From assembly GCA_000621905.1 (NCBI GenBank), contig JHXB01000005.1, positions 117,363 through 181,362 on the forward strand: 64,000 nt of DNA, read 5' to 3'. Positions within the stretch are counted from its first letter, which is position 1; each line of letters opens with the position of its first letter. Origin of the DNA: Lachnospiraceae bacterium NC2004. GTDB lineage: Bacteria > Bacillota > Clostridia > Lachnospirales > Lachnospiraceae. Positions 46,362 through 55,337 of this stretch are shown one piece after another. A model generated the notes under the pieces. The model saw only the letters and a program-made list of their open reading frames with translations. It did no database searches and was not told where the DNA came from. Made by a program: the position numbers and the translations under genes.

Positions 46362-48668
46362 TTATAAATGTGGTTTTTTAGCTTTTGGTTTTGGTTTGGC
46401 CTGAGCTTTATCAATTGCTTCGTTAAGCGGATTATCAAACAAGCTGTCCGTTGATTCCGTTCGTAAGTGTGCCTGACTATCGTTGTTAATCATCTTATTA
46501 TCGATACTATTGTCATCAATGATATTATCCTTTAATTCAGCATTGAGTTTCTTGTTCTCCTTCTGCTGCTCCTTAGCTTCAAGAACGGTCTTAGTGACAG
46601 CTTTACGCTTTCTCCATCGTTTGAATCTGTCAACAACATTTCTCCAGTCAATTGATAAGTATAAAGAACCACCGAGTCCTAAGGCACCACCGGCACCAAT
46701 TCGCATACCTTGATTAGCTACAAATGAAAAATCACCCTCGGCACCAATGGCAGCGCCTTTGACTGACCATTCTAATGATATTCTTACACCAAATATAGTA
46801 ATGGCGTTCCATGAAGAGGCGTTCCATACTGATGCGGTTGCTCCGCCTTTAAAAGAAAATCCATAACCGTCAAGTTCAACATTTCCGTTAGCATCTGTCT
46901 TGGTAACGTGTCCTACAGCTGCAGTACCGGAAGCCTGTGTATGTAAGACATTGGATGTAGTCTTACTGATGATATTAAAATCGTTGTTGCCTACAAACAT
47001 CTTGGCAACTCCTCTTGCAGCATATGACTCATCAGTAGTGGTGATCATGGCATTAGCGTCTAGTGGATTTTTAATTGAGAATCCTGCTGAAGCTGTTCCA
47101 CCTACTAAGGCTCCTCCTGTTCCTGCGTGGGCACCTATCATAAAATGTCCATGCTCCGACCGATACTTTGCTGAAAACTTGGCAACTTTGGCTTTTACGA
47201 ATGCAGGTGCATCGATATCACCTGTAATCAGGGTTGCTCCTGCAGCTTTACGACCGGCTCTTGCTTGTGCGTCAAGGAACTTAAATGTCCTTGTAACTCC
47301 GTCGCGTGTTACGGTATTATTGATAACTGCATCTTCTTTCTTATATACCGTGTTCTTGAATTGCTCTATGCCAAGTTTCTTAAGTTTGGCAATCTTGTGG
47401 TAGCTCTTTATTAATTTAACCTTGTCATTATCCTTAACTTTTTCATTAGGATGGTTAGGATCCGGCTTAGTCTTCTGACTTTCAAGGTATTCTTTATAGT
47501 CATTACCGAAAGAGCCAGCCTTAGTCTGAAGTTCTTTTAAGTCATCCATACTAAGACGTGCAGATTCAGGGTTCGTGCATATATTCATCTGTGCGTCCAT
47601 GTGCTGAGAAATCAAATCAAGGATTATGATCTTCTCTGAGAGATTATCAAATTCACTCTCGTCAATAGGGACAGATTCTAGGAATTCATCGAAAGCCTCC
47701 CGCTCTGCTTTGAATTGGCTAGCCTTTAGTTCTGATGCCCACTTGTAAATGTCAATAACTTCACTGATTTGAAGTCGTCTTTTTTTATAAATCTTAAGAA
47801 AATCATCAGGAGAGTCATAGGTTAAAAGCTTGAGTCTGTGAAGTTTGTCAATCGCCCTGAATTTCTTGGCAAGATCACCATATGTAACGTCTTGTGCTTT
47901 CGGACGAAGACGAACAGGGGCAGTCTTTGGGTCATACGGATTCTGTCTTCCCTCTCTTAAATTAAGGCTTATATCATCAAGATCTGATGTAACCGAATCT
48001 TTATGAGCTTTGTTGTGCTCATTTCTAATTCCTACGGCTTTCAATCTCAGTGTATATGCACCATACTCACCCGAGTGGTCCTTAAGGTATTCATTAAGGT
48101 TCTTGATAATACCGTCTGCAGAAGAAACTTCTTTTACGTCTCCGAGTGTTGTCTCAATTGACTGATAATATTCCGGAAGCTTATCAAGCTTGTCCGGATA
48201 CTCATCTGCTGCACCTTTGATAGTATTGTAGATAGATCCGAGATTGTTTTTGGTCTTCTTATAGTGTGCATTCGCTGTCAGAAGCATTAAACCTTTGGCA
48301 GCATTAAACCTTAGTGTCTTGTCTTTTTTGGCAACAAAAGGTTTGGTAAAAAGCTTTTTGTCCTTATTCTCGCCGGCATAATCTTCAATTGTCTCGTTGT
48401 AAGCTTTTTCTTTGGCCTTCATATAAGCGATAGCTTTTTTGCTGACATTTTCAGACAATTGATTAATTCTGAAAAGCTGCTCTTTTGAAAGCGTCTCATA
48501 GTTGTAATAAATAGTTAAGAGCTTCTTCAAAGATTCTGCGGCGTCGTAGAGTTCGTTGTTCTCCTTGCTGTACTTCGTACTAAAAAGTACTCCGGCGCCG
48601 GTGTGGAGGTCCTTCTGCAACTCGTCGATTGCATTGGCCCATTCGCGTAGTGTTCTTCTTTTAATCAT
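46362..48668 (-). CDS. Large helical protein with glycine-rich C-terminal region
   Basis: A 768-residue protein from ATG 48668 (another start at 48677 is possible). The first about 450 residues are charged and helical, and residues about 530-700 are Gly/Ala-rich (HFMIGAHAGTGGALVGGTAS, GMRIGAGGALGLGGSLYLSI), ending in a basic helix RFKRWRKRK and a Lys/Pro tail (KAKPKPKAKKPHL). There is no signal peptide. It may be a secreted effector or toxin handled by the DUF4176 partner, but no catalytic motif is seen and no family is recognised. Confidence 0.6.
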   Translation of the reverse strand: MIKRRTLREWANAIDELQKDLHTGAGVLFSTKYSKENNELYDAAESLKKLLTIYYNYETLSKEQLFRINQLSENVSKKAIAYMKAKEKAYNETIEDYAGENKDKKLFTKPFVAKKDKTLRFNAAKGLMLLTANAHYKKTKNNLGSIYNTIKGAADEYPDKLDKLPEYYQSIETTLGDVKEVSSADGIIKNLNEYLKDHSGEYGAYTLRLKAVGIRNEHNKAHKDSVTSDLDDISLNLREGRQNPYDPKTAPVRLRPKAQDVTYGDLAKKFRAIDKLHRLKLLTYDSPDDFLKIYKKRRLQISEVIDIYKWASELKASQFKAEREAFDEFLESVPIDESEFDNLSEKIIILDLISQHMDAQMNICTNPESARLSMDDLKELQTKAGSFGNDYKEYLESQKTKPDPNHPNEKVKDNDKVKLIKSYHKIAKLKKLGIEQFKNTVYKKEDAVINNTVTRDGVTRTFKFLDAQARAGRKAAGATLITGDIDAPAFVKAKVAKFSAKYRSEHGHFMIGAHAGTGGALVGGTASAGFSIKNPLDANAMITTTDESYAARGVAKMFVGNNDFNIISKTTSNVLHTQASGTAAVGHVTKTDANGNVELDGYGFSFKGGATASVWNASSWNAITIFGVRISLEWSVKGAAIGAEGDFSFVANQGMRIGAGGALGLGGSLYLSIDWRNVVDRFKRWRKRKAVTKTVLEAKEQQKENKKLNAELKDNIIDDNSIDNKMINNDSQAHLRTESTDSLFDNPLNEAIDKAQAKPKPKAKKPHL

Positions 48669-48814
48669 ACATAGCATCAACCTTTCTTTAATATAATTAT
48701 TATAACTCCAGAACATTTTTCCTTACTATGTAATATAAATATTATAACATAACAAAAGCGCAACATTAATTAAAAAATGTGTTATAATGAAGTATATTTA
48801 GGAGGATTTTTAAG

Positions 48815-51157
48815 ATGGTTAATTACAGGCTTATTGTTAAAGGTTTGGTTCAGGGTGTGGGTTTCCGCCCTTATGTTGCTAAGCTTTGCAATGAGCTTGG
48901 AATTGGCGGAAATGTATACAATGCCGGTGGGATAGTTTATATCAACGGATGCAGTTCTAAGGAGGCGATGGATGAACTTGTTCATCGTCTTTTAGTGCTT
49001 GACGGGACTAATGCGGAGCTTCCTCTTGCAAATGTTATTGATGTTGAGGTGTACCAGGAGGACGCGTACCGGGGGGACGGTTCTTGTGGTACTGTGTTCC
49101 ATAGTACCACAAGAACCGTCCCCCCGGTACAACCCGGATTCAAGATTATCAAGAGTACTAATGACTCCGAAGTTAAACGACTTCTTCCTATAGATATAGC
49201 CACCTGTCCTAACTGTGAGCGAGAACTTTTCGATCCTGATAACAGAAGATATCGCTATCCTTTTATAAGTTGTGTTAGCTGTGGACCGAGATATTCTCTG
49301 ATGCGTTCGGTACCGTATGATAGGGAAATGACGGCCATGTCAGCATTTTCTATGTGCACTGAGTGCGAGAAGGAATATAACCTGATAGGCGACATCAGGT
49401 GCTATGCGCAGACGATAGCGTGTGACAAATGCGGTCCGAAGCTTATAGGTTATGACACGGATATGAACGTATTATATAAGGAAGAAGCATTTGATAATGC
49501 TGTAAGAGTCTTAAAGGAAGGCGGAATAGTTGCGATTAAGGATCCTTCCGGCTACCATATAGCATTTGACCCGGATAACGAGATTGGAAGCGGAGCAAGG
49601 CTTAGGGATTATAAGAACAGGGAGAACAAGCCATTTGCGGTGATGTATGACAGTGTTACTTCTATTAAAGAGGACTGCGTGGTATCGGATAAAGAAGAAG
49701 CTTTGCTTGCAAATGAAGCCAGACCGATAGTGCTTCTTGACAAGAAGAACGGAGTCGATTTCAGGGATGCAGATGTCATAAAGGGCAGTAACAGAATCGG
49801 AGCAATGCTTGCATCTAATCCTTTGCAGCTTATGCTTATGAAGGAGTTTAGATGCCTTGTTATGACGAGTGGTAATATAAGCGGAATGCCGGTTTCGGTT
49901 GATGATGATGTCATGATTAAGGGACTTAAAGACGGCTACCTTGATTATGTTTTAAGTAATGACAGGGATATACTATACGGACTTGATGACAGTGTGGTCC
50001 AGGTTGTGAAGGGGCATACGCAGTTTGTTAGGCGTTCCAGAGGGTACGTTCCTCTGCCGGTTAAGCTTAAAGACAGGGAGATTAATGAGGCGGTGCTTTC
50101 GTTAGGTGGCGATATGAAGTCATCATTTGCATATGGAATAGAAGATATGGTTTATCCCGGTGGATATTATGGGGATATAGAAGATTACGATAGCTTCTTA
50201 AGGCGTAATGATGCAATTTCACACCTCGGGAAAATGCTTGGAATTACGGGCGTTGCGAATAAGATTGGTGATATGCACCCTAATTATGTTTCTTCAAAGG
50301 ATGCCGATGTTCGTGTGCAACACCATCATGCACATGTTTTGTCGGTTATGGCAGAGCATGGATTAAGTAAGGCGGTTGGAGTAGCATTTGACGGAACGGG
50401 ATACGGAACTGATGGTACTATCTGGGGCGGAGAGTTCCTGTTATGTGAGGGTGCTGAATTTAAAAGGGTTGGAAAGATAAGTCCGATTGAACTTGTCGGA
50501 GGAGATTCGTCGGCTAAAGAATGCGATAAGACAGCAATGTGTTATGTCAGAGAGTGTGTTAAGAGAGGACTTTTAGAAGATAGTTTTTGGGGCGACAATG
50601 CTAAATATCAGGCTGTGTTAAAAGCGGTTGATTATGGGGTAAATGTTGTCGGTTCAACATCGATGGGGAGACTTTTTGATGCGGTTTCTGTAATATTAGA
50701 TGTCTGTCTAATCAATACTTATGAGGCTGAGGCGCCTATGATGTTACAGGCTTGTGCTGAGAATTATATTGTTGAACATAGTGAAAATGAGTGCCCTGAT
50801 TTAAGATGTATGATTAATTATGATGAGGATGAAGACATATATGTTGCTGACACTTTAAGGTTATTTGCAGATGTTGTAAAGTGTAAGAATGCTGAGTGTG
50901 ATGCCGGTGCTGTTGCATTTTCATTTCATAGGGCGATTGCTGATATGGTAGTTCAGATGATTAGACGTGTTTATGAGAGTGAAGAGGCTAAAGGTGTATC
51001 CGTTGCTTTGGCCGGTGGGACTATGAATAATAAGCTGCTTCTTGGTATGATTATTGATGGTCTCGTTGAAATGGGATATGATTACTATATCAACGAGCAG
51101 GTTGAAGCGGGAGATGGGGGATTAACGCTTGGGCAGATGCTGCTAACTACCCAATAG
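48815..51157 (+). CDS. hypF: HypF carbamoyltransferase, with an in-frame REP insertion
   Basis: A 780-residue enzyme that makes the thiocarboxamide used for cyanide ligands of the NiFe centre. Domains in order: acylphosphatase-like (VQGVGFRPYVAKLC), zinc fingers (CPNCERELFDPDNRRYRYPF, CVSCGP, CDKCGP), YrdC-like (GIVAIKDPSGYHIA) and Kae1-like (HHHAHVLSVMAEH, GVAFDGTGYGTDGTIWGGEF). Residues 84-106 are encoded by a perfect 65-bp REP inverted pair in the linker between the first two domains. The last residues and the stop codon lie in a family A palindrome. Confidence 0.93.
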   Translation: MVNYRLIVKGLVQGVGFRPYVAKLCNELGIGGNVYNAGGIVYINGCSSKEAMDELVHRLLVLDGTNAELPLANVIDVEVYQEDAYRGDGSCGTVFHSTTRTVPPVQPGFKIIKSTNDSEVKRLLPIDIATCPNCERELFDPDNRRYRYPFISCVSCGPRYSLMRSVPYDREMTAMSAFSMCTECEKEYNLIGDIRCYAQTIACDKCGPKLIGYDTDMNVLYKEEAFDNAVRVLKEGGIVAIKDPSGYHIAFDPDNEIGSGARLRDYKNRENKPFAVMYDSVTSIKEDCVVSDKEEALLANEARPIVLLDKKNGVDFRDADVIKGSNRIGAMLASNPLQLMLMKEFRCLVMTSGNISGMPVSVDDDVMIKGLKDGYLDYVLSNDRDILYGLDDSVVQVVKGHTQFVRRSRGYVPLPVKLKDREINEAVLSLGGDMKSSFAYGIEDMVYPGGYYGDIEDYDSFLRRNDAISHLGKMLGITGVANKIGDMHPNYVSSKDADVRVQHHHAHVLSVMAEHGLSKAVGVAFDGTGYGTDGTIWGGEFLLCEGAEFKRVGKISPIELVGGDSSAKECDKTAMCYVRECVKRGLLEDSFWGDNAKYQAVLKAVDYGVNVVGSTSMGRLFDAVSVILDVCLINTYEAEAPMMLQACAENYIVEHSENECPDLRCMINYDEDEDIYVADTLRLFADVVKCKNAECDAGAVAFSFHRAIADMVVQMIRRVYESEEAKGVSVALAGGTMNNKLLLGMIIDGLVEMGYDYYINEQVEAGDGGLTLGQMLLTTQ
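49066..49130. repeat. REP family B inverted pair inside hypF
   Basis: A perfect 28-bp arm beginning GTACCGGGGGGACGGTTCTT, a 9-nt loop (GTGTTCCAT) and the exact complementary arm. It reads in frame through hypF without a stop. Confidence 0.95.
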
Positions 51158-51225
51158 GGACAGTCCCCATTGGGTAGTTAGTAGCTAAGTGATCAGAGGG
51201 GCCTGTCCCCACTGGTAAGTTAACG
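51144..51225. repeat. Two family A palindromes at the 3' end of hypF
   Basis: AACTACCCAATAGGGACAGT/CCCCATTGGGTAGTT contains the hypF stop codon TAG; a second copy at 51185-51225 (GTGATCAGAGGGGCCTGTCC) precedes the metallopeptidase gene. Confidence 0.88.
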
Positions 51226-51235
51226 AGGAAAAATT

Positions 51236-51793
51236 ATGGATATCGAGATTATAAGATCCAAGAGAAAGAGCATAGCTATCCAGCTTAAGGAGGCAGACAA
51301 AATTACCGTAAGGGCGCCTTTAAGGGTTAGTGACAAGGAAATCATGGCATTTGTAGAGAGCAAGATGGCATGGATAATCAGTAACTCACTTAAGCTTAAG
51401 ATGAAACAGGAGAAGCTTGACAAGGTTAGACTTCTTTCGGATCAAGAAATCGCCGAACTATATAAAAGTGCTAAAGTTATCATTGGCGAAAAGGTTAGGC
51501 AGTACGCTCCGATTGTAGGTGTCACATACGGCAGGATAACGATAAGAAAGCAGAAGTCCAGGTGGGGAAGCTGCAGCGCAAAGGGCAACCTGAATTTCAA
51601 TGTGGCATTGATGAGGGCACCTGAAAAAGTTCTTGATTATGTTGTGGTTCACGAGCTTTGTCACAGGCTCGAGATGAATCACTCAGCAAGGTTTTATAAG
51701 GAAGTTAGAAGAGTTATGCCTGATTACGAGCAGGCGGAGCGGTGGCTTAAAGTTCATGGCGACGAGATTATGGCGGAGGTTCACGGTAATTAA
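51236..51793 (+). CDS. YgjP-like (DUF45) metallopeptidase
   Basis: A 185-residue SprT/M48-like protein with the zinc motif VVHELCHRLEMNHSARFY (HExxH variant HELCH) near residue 140 and the preceding RKQKSRWGSCSAKGNLNFN signature. It is annotated as M48 family or UTP pyrophosphatase-like in various genomes; the substrate is uncertain. It starts 10 bp after a family A repeat, and the next gene follows immediately. Confidence 0.88.
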   Translation: MDIEIIRSKRKSIAIQLKEADKITVRAPLRVSDKEIMAFVESKMAWIISNSLKLKMKQEKLDKVRLLSDQEIAELYKSAKVIIGEKVRQYAPIVGVTYGRITIRKQKSRWGSCSAKGNLNFNVALMRAPEKVLDYVVVHELCHRLEMNHSARFYKEVRRVMPDYEQAERWLKVHGDEIMAEVHGN

Positions 51794-51794
51794 T

Positions 51795-52556
51795 ATGACA
51801 ACAATTAAGAAGAAAGCGCATCTTGGCGACAGAAAGATTGTAAATGAAACAATCCCCGAAGGAGTAACCACAATCGAAGACTGGGCGTATGCACATTGCA
51901 AATTACTTAACAAGATATATATTTCGGATACGGTTGTTTCCATATCTCCCAAAACATTTGACGGCTGTGATAACTTGCAGGAAGTCTTTATTTACAAGGG
52001 AGAGGATGTTCTTAACGATAATCCTCATTTGCTCGCATTATCTATTAAGACCTGGGCAAATGATATAAAAGAGTTTGTTTTAGCTGCATCTGATTCCGGT
52101 AGATTCTACTCTATATTTGATTTAAAACTTACAAAGTATCTTGAAGAAAATGATGACGTCGGCTTTGATCCTTTCTTAGCAGGCGGAGAAGAAGACTATG
52201 AGGATGATGACAATGATATCGACCTCTTTATCGCAAAGCGTCAGATAGAAAAATGCATCCTGATATACGAGCGAATACTAAGCGAAGATGCAGGTCATAC
52301 AATCAATAAAGATACCAAAGACAGTTACATCGAGTATCTTAAATTAAGAAGAACAACGCATGCATTTGACGCATTATTAAAAGACGATATCTATGTATCG
52401 CCTTACAGAAAAGTTTATTTTGCACTTGATTTGATAAGCGCCAAAGAGGCGTCGGAATTATTAGAAGTGGCAAGAGATGACAAGGAGTTATCTTCGATGC
52501 TTATTAATGTATCTATTAAAGAATCAGGCGATTTAATCAGTGAATTTAAGTTATAA
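51795..52556 (+). CDS. LRR_5-like protein with helical C-terminus
   Basis: A 253-residue cytosolic protein. Residues about 15-75 are two BspA-type leucine-rich repeats (IPEGVTTIEDWAYAHCKLLN, VSISPKTFDGCDNLQEVFI). The rest is helical with an acidic patch (EEDYEDDDNDIDLF). ATG 51795 is one base after the metallopeptidase stop. Related proteins pair a few LRR units with a helical repeat domain; function unknown. Confidence 0.7.
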   Translation: MTTIKKKAHLGDRKIVNETIPEGVTTIEDWAYAHCKLLNKIYISDTVVSISPKTFDGCDNLQEVFIYKGEDVLNDNPHLLALSIKTWANDIKEFVLAASDSGRFYSIFDLKLTKYLEENDDVGFDPFLAGGEEDYEDDDNDIDLFIAKRQIEKCILIYERILSEDAGHTINKDTKDSYIEYLKLRRTTHAFDALLKDDIYVSPYRKVYFALDLISAKEASELLEVARDDKELSSMLINVSIKESGDLISEFKL

Positions 52557-52557
52557 A

Positions 52558-52588
52558 AAGAGAGGGTCATATGCCCTCTCTTAAATAT
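52558..52588. terminator. Terminator between convergent genes
   Basis: AAGAGAGGG pairs with CCCTCTCTT around TCATATG, with A-rich and T-rich ends; it serves the LRR-like gene and perhaps the AGCS gene. Confidence 0.85.
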
Positions 52589-53989
52589 TTATTTCCATAC
52601 ATCGGTGTTGTCGATTCCGATGTTGCTCTCATGAAATACCGGATCTTTGCCTTCTTTCTTCTGTTTCTCGTAATCCTCGAGAGCCTTAAAAGCAATCTTT
52701 CCGAGCAAGACAATTACAACAATGTTGATAATCGCTTCAAGTCCCATTGTGATGTCTGCAAGACTCCATGCAATGTCCATGCTCGTTCTGGCACCCATAA
52801 ATACCATAAATGCCGCAAGAAATCTAAAAATATTAAGGACAATCTTATTCTTGGTTATAAACATAACATTTGACTCTGCGTAGAAATAGTTACCTACAAT
52901 AGAGGTAAATGCAAACAGGCACACAGCAACAGTTATCGCGTGAATCGCCCATGGACCAAACTGCTCGGCAAGACTCTTCTGAAGAAGCGGAATTCCGTTA
53001 AGCGTGCTGTCGCTCTTATATGTTCCGGTCAGCAAGAGGATAAATACGGTTGCGGTACATATCATAAGAGTGTCGATATAAACAGATATAACCTGCGCAA
53101 GGCCCTGTTTAGCCGGGTGAGAGACATCTGCGGATGCTGAGGCATTAGGTGCCGAACCCATACCGGCTTCATTTGAAAAGAGTCCTCGTTTGATTCCGTA
53201 TACCATGCACGAACCGGTGAACCCTCCGAATATAGCCTTGAAGTCAAATGCCGACCTGAAAATCTCGGCAAATACAGCAGGAATCTCAGTGATGTTCAGG
53301 ACGATTACCAGGATGCCCATAAGGATATACATTGAAGCCATTATCGGCACAAGCACTGATGAAAGCCAGCCAATCTTCTCTGAACCTGCGAAGAACAGAT
53401 AGATTGATGCGACGAATAGTATGCTTCCGACAACCCAAGGAATCGGTGATGAACTTAAGTCGTGCACATAATATTCCATTGTTGATACGATGTTGTAAGC
53501 CTGTAATCCGTTGAATCCGAATGCAAATGTTGCTATTAGCGATATTGAGAAAATGATTCCCAACCATCTTGCGTTTAAAGCCTTCTCGATGTAGTAAGCA
53601 GGACCACCCTTATATCCGCCGTCAGGGGTGTGCGATTTGTAAATCTGTGCCAAAGTACTCTCGACAAATGATGACGCTCCGCCTAAGACTGCCATAAGCC
53701 ACATCCAGAATGCAACTCCCGGGCCGCCGGTTACTATTGCGGTTGCAACACCGGCCATATTGCCCGTTCCGACTCTCGATGCCGTAGCAATCATAAGAGC
53801 CTGAAATGAAGATATTCCGTCATCTGAAGATCGCTTCGCAAACATGCATTTAAAGCAATCTTTTATAAGTCTGATCTGTGCAAATCTTGTTCTGATAGTG
53901 AAGTAGATACCTGCGCCAATAAGAAGATATATAAGACACCAGGTATAGAGAATGTCGTCAGTTTTCGTCAATATTTCTGAAAATGTCAT
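52589..53989 (-). CDS. AGCS family sodium:alanine/glycine symporter
   Basis: A 466-residue transporter with about ten membrane segments. Family marks are ATASRVGTGNMAGVATAIVT near residue 69, GGPGVAFWMWLMAVLGGASS, and RGLFSNEAGMGSAPNASASA near residue 270. It imports alanine or glycine with sodium. It stands alone on the minus strand between convergent LRR-like and divergent WYL genes. Confidence 0.94.
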   Translation of the reverse strand: MTFSEILTKTDDILYTWCLIYLLIGAGIYFTIRTRFAQIRLIKDCFKCMFAKRSSDDGISSFQALMIATASRVGTGNMAGVATAIVTGGPGVAFWMWLMAVLGGASSFVESTLAQIYKSHTPDGGYKGGPAYYIEKALNARWLGIIFSISLIATFAFGFNGLQAYNIVSTMEYYVHDLSSSPIPWVVGSILFVASIYLFFAGSEKIGWLSSVLVPIMASMYILMGILVIVLNITEIPAVFAEIFRSAFDFKAIFGGFTGSCMVYGIKRGLFSNEAGMGSAPNASASADVSHPAKQGLAQVISVYIDTLMICTATVFILLLTGTYKSDSTLNGIPLLQKSLAEQFGPWAIHAITVAVCLFAFTSIVGNYFYAESNVMFITKNKIVLNIFRFLAAFMVFMGARTSMDIAWSLADITMGLEAIINIVVIVLLGKIAFKALEDYEKQKKEGKDPVFHESNIGIDNTDVWK

Positions 53990-54094
53990 AAATTAGCTCC
54001 TTTTTACATTTTCTCATAATTATATACTAAGTAGTGGTGCGATGACAAATGTTTTTTTATAGGAGTTTGATATGTCGACACAAGTATTTTGTGT

Positions 54095-54114
54095 TATAAT
54101 GTCACTATGTGACA
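54095..54114 (+). promoter_or_regulatory. Promoter -10 box with a flanking operator candidate
   Basis: TATAAT (54095-54100) is followed at once by TGTCACTATGTGACA, a palindrome with 6-bp arms at 54100-54114. The word GACACAAG appears on both sides (54077 and 54111). A repressor bound here would block transcription, possibly the WYL protein itself. Confidence 0.45.
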
Positions 54115-54117
54115 CAA

Positions 54118-54147
54118 GTCATTCTGAGTGAAGCGAGGAATCTTAAA
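54118..54147. repeat. Family C repeat, partial
   Basis: AGTCATTCTGAGTGAAGCGA then GGAATCTTA in the leader of the WYL gene. Confidence 0.7.
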
Positions 54148-54232
54148 AATAGGTGAAGCATATGATTAAAAAAGTAATTATGATATCACCTTAGGATGAC
54201 CTGACTAATGATATGAGTACATAGGGGGCGCT

Positions 54233-55219
54233 ATGAGAGGACGAAATCAGAAGCTTAAGTTGTTGTATCTTGCTAAGATTATGCAGGATAAGACTGATGA
54301 TACGCATTATCTTACTATGCCGGAGATTATAGCAGAGCTTGGCAAGTATGATATAGAGGCGCAACGAAAGAGTGTCTACGATGATTTGTCGGTTCTTGAT
54401 GATTTCGGAATAGAGATTATCAAGGAACAGATTGGTAGCAAGACATACTATCATTGCGGTGCTAGAGAGTTTGAACCACCTGAGCTCAGGCTTATTATAG
54501 ATGCAATCGCTTCTTCGAAGTTTATAACTATCAGGAAGTCCAAGGACTTAATTAGAAAATTAGAGAAGATGCTTAGCGTGCATGACGCTAAGTTGTTAGA
54601 GCGTGAGGTCTACGTTCCGGGGCGTGTCAGGAACATGAACGAAAGCATTTTCTATAATGTAGACGTGATTCAGAATGCGATTATAAGCAATCATAGTGTG
54701 CGTTTTCAATATTATCATTGGAATGCTGATTATGAGATGGAGCTTAAGCGTGACGGCGAGTTTTATGATATAAGTCCATGGGCGCTTGTATGGGATGATG
54801 AGAATTACTACCTTGTCGGGTATGATGACGATAAGGCGGAGCTAAGGCATTACAGGGTTGATAAGATGCTTAAGATGGAAGAGACGGACGCTCCGCGCAA
54901 GGGTTCTAACGAGTTTAAGAAGATTGATAAGGACAGATACAGAAACATGCATTTTCGTATGTTTGGTGGTGAGGAAGAAAGCGTTACGCTGTATTGCTCT
55001 AACTCTATGGCAAATGTTATCATCGACCAGTTTGGAAGAGGGCTTAATTTTAAGAAGGTAGATTCTGAACACTTTGAGGTGAAGGTTGATGTAATTATGA
55101 GCGACCAGTTCTTAAGTTGGGTGATTGCACTGGATGGCAATGTGGTTATAAAGTCGCCGGAAGACGCCAGGAACAGGATGAGAGAGTTGCTTAATAAGCA
55201 TGTTGAAGAGTATTGTTAA
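54233..55219 (+). CDS. WYL-domain transcriptional regulator
   Basis: A 328-residue regulator: an N-terminal winged helix (KLKLLYLAKIMQDKTDDTHY, QRKSVYDDLSVLDDFGIEI) and a WYL domain (ALVWDDENYYLVGYDDDKAE, HYRVDKMLKMEETDAPR) with the C-terminal WCX extension. WYL regulators sense nucleic acids or nucleotides and often govern defence or stress genes. A HipA-like kinase follows on the same strand, and restriction and toxin-like genes lie downstream. Confidence 0.92.
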   Translation: MRGRNQKLKLLYLAKIMQDKTDDTHYLTMPEIIAELGKYDIEAQRKSVYDDLSVLDDFGIEIIKEQIGSKTYYHCGAREFEPPELRLIIDAIASSKFITIRKSKDLIRKLEKMLSVHDAKLLEREVYVPGRVRNMNESIFYNVDVIQNAIISNHSVRFQYYHWNADYEMELKRDGEFYDISPWALVWDDENYYLVGYDDDKAELRHYRVDKMLKMEETDAPRKGSNEFKKIDKDRYRNMHFRMFGGEEESVTLYCSNSMANVIIDQFGRGLNFKKVDSEHFEVKVDVIMSDQFLSWVIALDGNVVIKSPEDARNRMRELLNKHVEEYC

Positions 55220-55221
55220 TG

Positions 55222-55250
55222 TTGAGGTAGTGCTCTAAATATGCTATCAT
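55222..55250 (+). promoter_or_regulatory. Promoter of the HipA-like kinase
   Basis: TTGAGG (55222-55227), 17 bp, TATCAT (55245-55250), within 3-32 bp after the WYL stop codon. Confidence 0.7.
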
Positions 55251-55278
55251 ATGTGAAATGGAATGAAGGACAGCGATG

Positions 55279-55303
55279 ATTGTGAACGAGGCTCGTTCAC
55301 AAT
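55279..55303. promoter_or_regulatory. Perfect 25-bp palindrome downstream of the promoter
   Basis: ATTGTGAACGAG, one base, CTCGTTCACAAT. It begins about 22 bp after the expected transcription start, a place where a bound protein would act as a roadblock. Confidence 0.7.
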
Positions 55304-55337
55304 TCATATTGGAGTATTTGGAATAGGAAGTGGTTAT

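Noticed and set aside
49066..49130. hypF as a pseudogene broken by the REP pair
   Set aside because: The frame stays open through the palindrome and all downstream domains are intact.
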